From positions 30,309 to 94,308 of IMG/VR virus record IMGVR_UViG_3300001533_002237: a stretch of 64,000 nt of DNA. The stretch is one strand, 5' to 3'. Every line of letters begins with the position of its first letter. Positions within the stretch are counted from its first letter, which is position 1. The notes under the pieces are model-generated. The model was not told the DNA's origin, made no database searches, and worked only from the letters and a program-made list of their open reading frames with translations. Origin of the DNA: a virus. Of the stretch, positions 58,661-64,000 are shown one piece after another. The position numbers and the translations under genes were made by a program.

Positions 58661-60400
58661 ATGCTAATACAAGAAAATATTAATTCTAAGCAAATTACTT
58701 TTTATCTAAACAAGATTATTTCAGGGCAGACTGGATTTGAACAGAATTTAGATAAAAAGCACAGAAAGCAAAATGGAGTATTTCTTACTAATTCTATAAA
58801 TACTGTTGAAAATGTTTTAAGTGTCATTGAAATTGACTCAGATATTTTTAGCAAGCGTATTCTTGAACCTTCATGTGGTCAAGGTATTTTCATTTTAAAA
58901 ATTATTGCTGATGTATTTCAAAAATTTCCTGATAAAAAGTTGATTGATGGATTTATTTCAAATAATCTTTTCTTTGTCGATGTACAAGAAGAAATGATTG
59001 AAAAAACAAAATCTAATATTCAATCACTTTACAAATTCCTTTTAGGGATAGAATATACAGGTACATTTAATTCTATTACATGGGATTTCACTGATAAAGC
59101 ACCAGTTGAAACAAACTTATTTGATATACCTAAAAACACACCGTTTACTAATCTTTATAATTCGTTTGATTATGTTATTGGAAATCCACCTTATGTTACT
59201 TTATACGGTAGAAGAGATAAAAAGCAAAACGAAGAACAACGCATAAATTACTTGAAAAATTATAATCAGTTTCCTAATTCTGTAAAAAACGGTAAGATAA
59301 ATTTGGTTATGTTGTTTTTAGAACACTCACTAGATTTTCTTAAAGAGAATGGGAAATTGAGTTTTATTATTGATGTATCTTTTTTTGAAACTGCTTATGA
59401 GCATACAAGAAAATATTTGTTAGACAAAACAAAAATTCTGGAATTACATGTAAATATTAAAGATTTTGATGTTGCAAGCGGACAAGTTATTATTAAAATT
59501 GTAAAATCAAATGGATTAAAGAATAACGATGTTAAGATACAAGACCATAAAACTCAAAATAGTTATTTTATACCACAATTAAGTTGGTTGAATAAAAATG
59601 ACGAATACAAATTTAGATATAATGGTTGTGGTATTTCAAAACAAATCATTGATAAGGTAATTGCAAGGAAAGACAAAACTTTAATGGGGTTGTTCCCTAA
59701 TAAAAACCTTAGAACATGTGTAATGCTGCTTGACATGGAAGATAAATTTACTTTTCAAGATTATACAGGAAAAGATGAAACCCTGATTTATCCCTATTAC
59801 CAAGGTTCAAAAGCACTTTCTGAAAAATATGGCAAATTAAATTTTACAAAATACTTCTATTACAATAAACCGCTTCAAGATTCTATTAATGACGAATTGA
59901 AAATACAACTTGAAAAGGAGGGTGTAAAAAATAAGAAACGACTAGGACTTGGTGAAACTATAATTTATAATAACCCTAAATTATACATTCGCCAGTCTGC
60001 TAAAGAAATAATCTCAACTGTTGACTTAAATAAAAGTTCCGCAAACAATAGTCTGTATGTATTTTCATTACGAAATAATAAACCTGAAACAATAGAATTT
60101 CTGTACTTTTTGTGTGGTTGGTTGAATACAGATTTGATTACATATTATTCCCAGCAGATGAATATAATTCGTTATTCACAAGGCAAGCAACCACAAATTA
60201 AAATATCTGATTTAGGAACAATATTTATTCCTGAAGATAAAATTTTACAGAAACAATTTGGTGATTTGAGTAAACAAATCTATGAATATCCAACAAGAAA
60301 GAACGAAATATCAGATAAGTTGAATAGTTTGATATATCAATATTATGAGTTAAATGAAATTGAAATTGAAACAATTGCGAAAGGGATTAAAGATTTTTAA
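58661..60400 (+). CDS. Type II N6-adenine DNA methyltransferase
   Basis: 579 residues from ATG 58661 (a TTG seven codons upstream overlaps the -7 box). Motif I EPSCGQGIFILKI (AdoMet binding), motif IV VIGNPPYVTL (Asn-Pro-Pro-Tyr), then a large target-recognition C-terminal half (SQQMNIIRYSQGKQPQIKI). This is a gamma-type N6-A methylase. It faces a nuclease and a regulator on the opposite strand, a standard restriction-modification layout, and overlaps the nuclease end by 14 bp. Codon use is less AT-biased than the phage genes. Confidence 0.85.
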   Translation: MLIQENINSKQITFYLNKIISGQTGFEQNLDKKHRKQNGVFLTNSINTVENVLSVIEIDSDIFSKRILEPSCGQGIFILKIIADVFQKFPDKKLIDGFISNNLFFVDVQEEMIEKTKSNIQSLYKFLLGIEYTGTFNSITWDFTDKAPVETNLFDIPKNTPFTNLYNSFDYVIGNPPYVTLYGRRDKKQNEEQRINYLKNYNQFPNSVKNGKINLVMLFLEHSLDFLKENGKLSFIIDVSFFETAYEHTRKYLLDKTKILELHVNIKDFDVASGQVIIKIVKSNGLKNNDVKIQDHKTQNSYFIPQLSWLNKNDEYKFRYNGCGISKQIIDKVIARKDKTLMGLFPNKNLRTCVMLLDMEDKFTFQDYTGKDETLIYPYYQGSKALSEKYGKLNFTKYFYYNKPLQDSINDELKIQLEKEGVKNKKRLGLGETIIYNNPKLYIRQSAKEIISTVDLNKSSANNSLYVFSLRNNKPETIEFLYFLCGWLNTDLITYYSQQMNIIRYSQGKQPQIKISDLGTIFIPEDKILQKQFGDLSKQIYEYPTRKNEISDKLNSLIYQYYELNEIEIETIAKGIKDF

Positions 60401-61106
60401 TTTTATCTTCTTGCAATTTATTAAGTTCTTTGAGTTTATCAATGGACAAATCGGTTTTAAAATTTCCTTGACGCAAATTTTTTAATTGTTCATTTGCCTT
60501 TTTTAATTTTCTTTCATTAGATTCAATTTTCTTCTGAAGTAAAAATTCTAAAAAATCTTCTCTAGTTCTGTAGGATGGAGGTGCAAACCCATTCACTTGC
60601 ATTTGATTTGCGGGTGTTATTCTCATTGTATTACTAACGTCTTTCAGAAAGTATGATTTAACAACTAAATCATTGTGTTTTACAAACTCCAATCCTGTAT
60701 CATTTCCCTTATAGTAAACAAGAATGTATACCAAATAAAAATAACCGCTATTCATCAATGTCAATACCTTGGCAGGAGTTCCACTATCTGGATTTGTGTC
60801 ATCATTATCTACATTTATTGCTTTGAAGTCAATCCAAAGTAATTCACGATGATTATTAATTTCAAAAAAGGTTTGAACATCAAAGGGGTTCTTTGTTTTT
60901 CCTTCTGGCGAAGCTAATGAGTCTCTAAAATATTGGTGTGTTTTTGTAAAATCAACAAACTTATTTTCAAGATATTTGCTTATCCCATCACCAACTCGTT
61001 CTCCTTTTTTTACAGCGATTGCTAATTTAGGGCTACTGTTGATTATTTGTTCAACTACATCATTTAATTGTGCAATTATTAATTCTTCGTATGTTTTAAT
61101 GTCCAT
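60387..61106 (-). CDS. Type II restriction endonuclease (PD-(D/E)XK, HincII-like)
   Basis: 239 residues. GDGISKYLENKFVD gives an early Glu; FEINNHRELLWIDFKAIN gives the D-x-K of the active site, with an acidic residue ahead. The C-terminal MQVNGFAPPSYRTREDFLEFL echoes the MQ...TREEW segment of HincII-type enzymes. It would cut sites left unmethylated by the neighbour. Subtype is inferred from short motifs only. Confidence 0.7.
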   Translation of the reverse strand: MDIKTYEELIIAQLNDVVEQIINSSPKLAIAVKKGERVGDGISKYLENKFVDFTKTHQYFRDSLASPEGKTKNPFDVQTFFEINNHRELLWIDFKAINVDNDDTNPDSGTPAKVLTLMNSGYFYLVYILVYYKGNDTGLEFVKHNDLVVKSYFLKDVSNTMRITPANQMQVNGFAPPSYRTREDFLEFLLQKKIESNERKLKKANEQLKNLRQGNFKTDLSIDKLKELNKLQEDKIKNL

Positions 61107-61107
61107 T

Positions 61108-61326
61108 TTACTTGAATAAATCTGATTTAAAAAATTCGTAAACGGACATATTCAATGCTTTTGCAATTTTTTCAATATTGGCAACGGAAACATTTCTTTT
61201 TCCTTGTTCAATACTTGCAATGTAGGTTCTATCAAGTTCACATTCAAATGCAAACTTTTCCTGACTAAGACCTTTTAGTTTTCTTAATTCTCTTAATCTT
61301 ATTCCTATTTTTTCTTTAATGTCCAC
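61108..61326 (-). CDS. HTH regulator of the restriction-modification system (C-protein-like)
   Basis: 72 residues from GTG 61326; the longer in-frame start at 61458 would add 44 residues of unlikely composition. KIGIRLRELRKLKGLSQEKFAFECELDRTYIASIEQGKRNVSV is a Xre/Cro-type helix-turn-helix. It precedes the nuclease by one base, the usual place for a controller that delays nuclease synthesis until methylation is done. Confidence 0.8.
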   Translation of the reverse strand: MDIKEKIGIRLRELRKLKGLSQEKFAFECELDRTYIASIEQGKRNVSVANIEKIAKALNMSVYEFFKSDLFK

Positions 61327-61621
61327 AAGTGCAAAATTGCACAATTGTAGTTTATCATACAACGGACTATAAGTATAGTTTAGGAAATATTTTGTGATGG
61401 GGAAATTTGGCTCTTTGGCTTTTGCGAAGCAATGGCTTGTGTTTCGGGCAAATGACAATGTGCCAAATGTGTGTCGGTTTTCCGTTTTTCTTTCTTGTGG
61501 GTCGGCAAAAAAAACTAAATCTTTTTCCTTTCAAATCAGTCATTCCGCTTTTCTAGTATTTCGTTTTCAATTCAATCATTTCTGCTCAAGTTTGTCCTTC
61601 GTTGTCTTTCCTCGCCTTGTT

Positions 61622-61714
61622 GGTAACGGTTGGGTGTATGAAACGTAGCCACACGCAACACTTGATATAAACCACTAACCTTAATTGGCTATGTTTTATA
61701 CACCTTGTTATATG
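61622..61714. repeat. attC-like imperfect palindrome 1
   Basis: The arms GGTGTATGAAACGTAGCC (61633-61650) and GGCTATGTTTTATACACC (61687-61704) are inverted with two mismatches. TAACGG and TTGTTATA lie outside them and a ~36-nt variable centre inside. Size, extra-helical bases near one end and the AAC...GTT ends fit integron attC sites. Confidence 0.6.
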
Positions 61715-61796
61715 CAGTGCGGAAATATATTACAAACTTTGATACGAGAGATGAACCTTTTTGTTTTATTTTTGTGGGTGGGAAATTAAAATTTGA

Positions 61797-61805
61797 ATAT
61801 TTATA
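61797..61805 (+). promoter_or_regulatory. Variant late promoter element ATATTTATA
   Basis: One mismatch to GTATTTATA, 24 bp before ATG 61830; a second similar box, CTATTTATT, lies closer (61819). It suggests that the following ORF came from the phage. Confidence 0.4.
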
Positions 61806-61829
61806 TATAGAATAAAACTATTTATTAAT

Positions 61830-62756
61830 ATGGAATTAAGAAAATTTATAGCAACTAGTATACGTGAATATTTGAATGAACAAATTACCTTTGATAATTT
61901 TAATTTAAATTCTGATTTTATTGGTGATTTAAAAAAAGAATTATCCAAATTCAAATCGGATGAAGATTTACTTAGAAGTGGGGGTCTTTCAATTGAATTA
62001 TTAGATAGATTAGCACATGGTTTTTCAGAAGAAGATATAAAAACTCTCAATCCAAATCAATTAAAAATAAAATGGAAAGATGATTTAGAAAATGTTAAAT
62101 GGGAGATAAATAAAAGCGGATTAACACCAAAACAGTGGGCTTTTAAAGTAGATTTATCAGAACCAATTGATGTTTCATATTGGGAAGATAATAAACATAA
62201 AAAAGATTTCTATATTGAGGATGGACATCATAGATATATGGCTGCTAAAATTTTAAATAAACCACTTAATGTTAATTTAGAAATAGAAGTTAATCCCATA
62301 AAGATAATAGCACCAAATATGGGTTATGATGAGTTTCATAGATATATCTTCAAATCATTTAAAAGTGATAAATTAAATGAAGAGTTAATTAATAACAATA
62401 TAATTACCGTTTATCATGGAATAAAACCAAAATTTGTTAATGACATAAAAAGAAATGGTTTAATTGATAAGTCTGGTTATAATCAAGGTTGGTATATGGT
62501 TTCAACTGATTTTGAAAGTGCGTTATTTCATGCACATCCTGATGAAAATGATAATAATGTTTATGTTGTTGAGTTTGAAATCCCTAATAAACAAAATGAT
62601 AGATGGGATGGTTATCCATATTTATGGAAAGGGCAAAAAATGAAAGATAATTCTACTTGGTTTGCATTGATGCAACAAATACCTAAAGAATTTATTAAAA
62701 AAACACATAAAATAAATTATACTGATTGGATTAAACAAAAAAATCGAGGGTTTTAA
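61830..62756 (+). CDS. ParB/Srx-like domain fused to ADP-ribosyltransferase-like domain
   Basis: 308 residues. Residues ~125-150 (FYIEDGHHRYMAAKIL) carry the D-G-H-H-R motif of the ParB/sulfiredoxin fold. Residues ~190-260 resemble small ADP-ribosyltransferases: ITVYHGIKPKF (His196), KRNGL, QGWYMVSTDFESALFHAHPD (Tyr222) and VYVVEFEIP (Glu247), an H-Y-E arrangement. It could modify host protein or nucleic acid with ADP-ribose. The end KNRGF equals that of the 999-aa phage protein. The gene has phage-like composition although it is flanked by attC-like elements. Confidence 0.55.
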   Translation: MELRKFIATSIREYLNEQITFDNFNLNSDFIGDLKKELSKFKSDEDLLRSGGLSIELLDRLAHGFSEEDIKTLNPNQLKIKWKDDLENVKWEINKSGLTPKQWAFKVDLSEPIDVSYWEDNKHKKDFYIEDGHHRYMAAKILNKPLNVNLEIEVNPIKIIAPNMGYDEFHRYIFKSFKSDKLNEELINNNIITVYHGIKPKFVNDIKRNGLIDKSGYNQGWYMVSTDFESALFHAHPDENDNNVYVVEFEIPNKQNDRWDGYPYLWKGQKMKDNSTWFALMQQIPKEFIKKTHKINYTDWIKQKNRGF

Positions 62757-62799
62757 AAAATAAAACAAAAAGATTATAACCAAAAAACTTAATACGAAG

Positions 62800-62927
62800 C
62801 AGAAACGTAGCATTGCATATAACGAACGTTTTAACACAAAACTTAAATAGAATGAATAAATATAACAATTAGTATAAACTTTATTTTGAAAAACGAATAA
62901 AATGTTTTATATTTGTTGTTATAAGTA
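62800..62927. repeat. attC-like element 2 (degenerate)
   Basis: GAAACGTAGC and GCATATAACGAACGTTTT on the left and TTTGTTGTTATAAG on the right recall element 1 and 3 sequences, but the arms pair poorly. It overlaps a good promoter at 62885-62915. Confidence 0.4.
62885..62915 (+). promoter_or_regulatory. Bacteroidota housekeeping-type promoter
   Basis: TTTG (62885-62888), 19 bases, TATATTTG (62908-62915), 35 bp before ATG 62951: a full consensus match. Confidence 0.75.
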
Positions 62928-62950
62928 TGTAAAATAAAAACGGTAAAATT

Positions 62951-63088
62951 ATGAAAAAGAAAATTAAAGCAGAATTTAGACAAACTAACATTCAAAATTT
63001 GAATGAGTTGACAGAAGAACAAAAGTTTGAATTTCAGAAAGCACTTGAAAAAGAGTTAGAAAGTAAAAATGAAGAAATTCAAATTTTG
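62951..63088 (+). CDS. Small charged helical protein
   Basis: 45 residues, ATG 62951 to TGA 63088 (LNELTEEQKFEFQKALEKEL). A one-base change near 63060 would prolong the helix in the next frame to 63114, so the end may be affected by a shift. It is the single ORF between two attC-like elements. Function unknown. Confidence 0.5.
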
Positions 63089-63129
63089 ATTAAGGAAATT
63101 AATAGTAGTAAGTAGTTTTTATTTTATTA

Positions 63130-63226
63130 CTTATAACGGTTTGCGTATATGAGAAGTGGCACTTGTAGAATGTTAAAATTAAGCACAAATGTTTCTGTGC
63201 CATTTCTTATATACGCTGTTATAAGC
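63130..63226. repeat. attC-like imperfect palindrome 3
   Basis: CTTATAAC (63130-63137) and GTTATAAG (63218-63225) are exact complements at the ends. Inside, CGTATATGAGAAGTGGCAC pairs with GTGCCATTTCTTATATACG with two mismatches, and unpaired bases lie next to the left end. The centre is ~34 nt. This is the best attC-like element in the window. Confidence 0.65.
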
Positions 63227-63261
63227 TGGCTGCGGATTATTAACGATAAACTTTAATTGAA

Positions 63262-63909
63262 ATGAAAATATTAATAGCTTGTGAGGAGAGCCAAGAAGTT
63301 TGCAGAGCTTTCCGAGAATTAGGATTTGAGGCTTATAGTTGCGACCTACAAGAATGTAGCGGTGGAAAACCCGAATGGCACATTGTAGGCGATGCAGTTA
63401 AAGAGGCTTATAGTGGCAAATATGATATGATGATTGCACACCCACCTTGCACTTATATGAGTAGGGCTGGAGCAAGATGGATGTATCCAACGGCAGGTAA
63501 TTTGTGCCAAGATAGATACGCAAAAGCAATGGAAGCTAAAGCTATGTTTTTGGAACTACTTAATGCACCGATTGAACTTATTGCAGTTGAAAACCCAGCA
63601 CCATTAAAAGTAGTTGAATTGCCAAAACATAGCCAAGCGATACAGCCATACGAATATGGACACGAATACAGTAAACGAACTTTATTATGGTTGAAAAATT
63701 TGCCACTATTAAAGCCGACCGATATTAAAAGCAATTATAAGCCGTATTTACCGAGCAATACAGGAGGAAAGAAACGAGGACAAAGTTATAGCAGAGGAGT
63801 TTCAAAGAACGCAAAGGAAAGCTCAAAAACTTTTAGTGGTGTGGCAAAAGCTATGGCTGAACAATGGGGAACTTTCATTCGGAGCAGGAACGTAGCAGCT
63901 TGCTTATAA
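63262..63909 (+). CDS. C5-cytosine-methyltransferase-like protein
   Basis: 215 residues. ILIACEESQEVCRAFRELG (AdoMet motif I-like), MIAHPPCTYMSRAG (Pro-Pro-Cys catalytic motif), AVENPAP (ENV-like motif VI) and GHEYSKRTLLWLKNLP match the compact phage/plasmid DNA-cytosine-methylase-like family. Codon usage is clearly richer in GC than the phage part. It is the single ORF between element 3 and element 4, like a gene cassette. It could protect against restriction. Confidence 0.75.
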   Translation: MKILIACEESQEVCRAFRELGFEAYSCDLQECSGGKPEWHIVGDAVKEAYSGKYDMMIAHPPCTYMSRAGARWMYPTAGNLCQDRYAKAMEAKAMFLELLNAPIELIAVENPAPLKVVELPKHSQAIQPYEYGHEYSKRTLLWLKNLPLLKPTDIKSNYKPYLPSNTGGKKRGQSYSRGVSKNAKESSKTFSGVAKAMAEQWGTFIRSRNVAACL

Positions 63910-64000
63910 CGGCTGGCGGTATGAAACGTAGCGGATTTCGTGGTTGCGAACTTATCCACCGTTACAAACCTTGCAAGCGGGGACTGAACTTACAAATTGC
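63903..64000. repeat. attC-like element 4 (right part cut by window)
   Basis: CTTATAACGGCTGG, then GGTATGAAACGTAGC, repeats the left arms of elements 3 and 1. ACCGTTAC near 63958 may pair with the start. It overlaps the last codons of the methylase-like gene. Confidence 0.5.

Larger units (their letters stand above)
61459..61829. other. Intergenic region with an attC-like element
   Basis: 371 bp without a convincing gene. The first ~160 bp are richer in GC than phage DNA and show no clear signal. Then comes the palindromic element at 61622-61714, and a late-type promoter variant near 61797. Confidence 0.6.

Noticed and set aside
1-64000. CRISPR arrays or insertion sequences with transposase
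   Set aside because: No regularly spaced short repeats with unique spacers and no transposase-like ORF were seen; the repeats found are coding modules or single palindromes.

Overview
This window is most of one arm of a large, very AT-rich tailed phage that infects a Bacteroidota host, followed at its right end by a short stretch of different character. Three things point to Bacteroidota. Ribosome-binding sites are weak, A-rich and not Shine-Dalgarno-like. Several promoters fit TTTG-N19/20-TAnnTTTG (15066, 45953, 62885). One secreted protein carries a typical Bacteroidota signal peptide (33661-34557). Phage identity rests on tail and baseplate genes, a T4-like replication/recombination set (Mre11/Rad50, ATP-dependent DNA ligase, Dda-type helicase, primase, RuvC-like nuclease), lysis-type enzymes, a phage sigma factor and about ten homing-type endonucleases.

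Layout. 1-7910 (+): the end of a homing nuclease, then four tail/baseplate genes, one of 1497 aa with Fn3-like repeats. 8005-13723 (+): RuvC-like protein, nucleases, metallophosphoesterase, primase and an ECF-type sigma factor. 13769-14188 (-): Hsp20. 14325-18446 (+): GIY-YIG nuclease and a single-chain Mre11-Rad50 fusion. 18482-30838 (+): membrane, lysis and virion genes, including two amidase-fold proteins (one probably dead), a 999-aa protein and a pseudo-exonuclease. 30991-42198 (-): accessory genes: M23 peptidase, GNAT-like protein, two DnaQ exonucleases (one split by TGA), HAD phosphatase, DUF262 protein, thioredoxin lacking its first active-site Cys, and a (p)ppGpp-hydrolase-like HD protein. 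42364-57878 (+): J-domain/pseudokinase, vWA protein, PurA-like enzyme, DNA ligase, release-factor domain, a noncoding tRNA transcript, RNA ligase, Thg1, AAA+ ATPase and Dda helicase.

58661-64000 differs. A type II restriction-modification system with an HTH regulator is followed by single ORFs separated by long imperfect palindromes that resemble integron attC sites. One of these ORFs still looks phage-derived (ParB-like plus ADP-ribosyltransferase-like). The region is either a cassette array carried by the phage or a junction with other DNA.

Two promoter classes are visible. GTATTTATA lies mostly 9-20 bp (further at two sites) before structural, lysis and nearby mobile genes, and may be the target of the phage sigma factor. 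TTGTAACA with TTCGTATAATTG, or the plain host consensus, precedes replication, host-takeover and RNA genes, in two cases fused to the T-run of the preceding terminator.

The most unusual part is the RNA-repair/translation island at about 47.4-52.2 kb: a stand-alone GGQ release-factor domain, a terminator-bounded noncoding transcript with one class II tRNA and one tRNA-Leu-like gene that is about 97 nt too long, an Rnl2-like RNA ligase and a Thg1 3'-5' polymerase.
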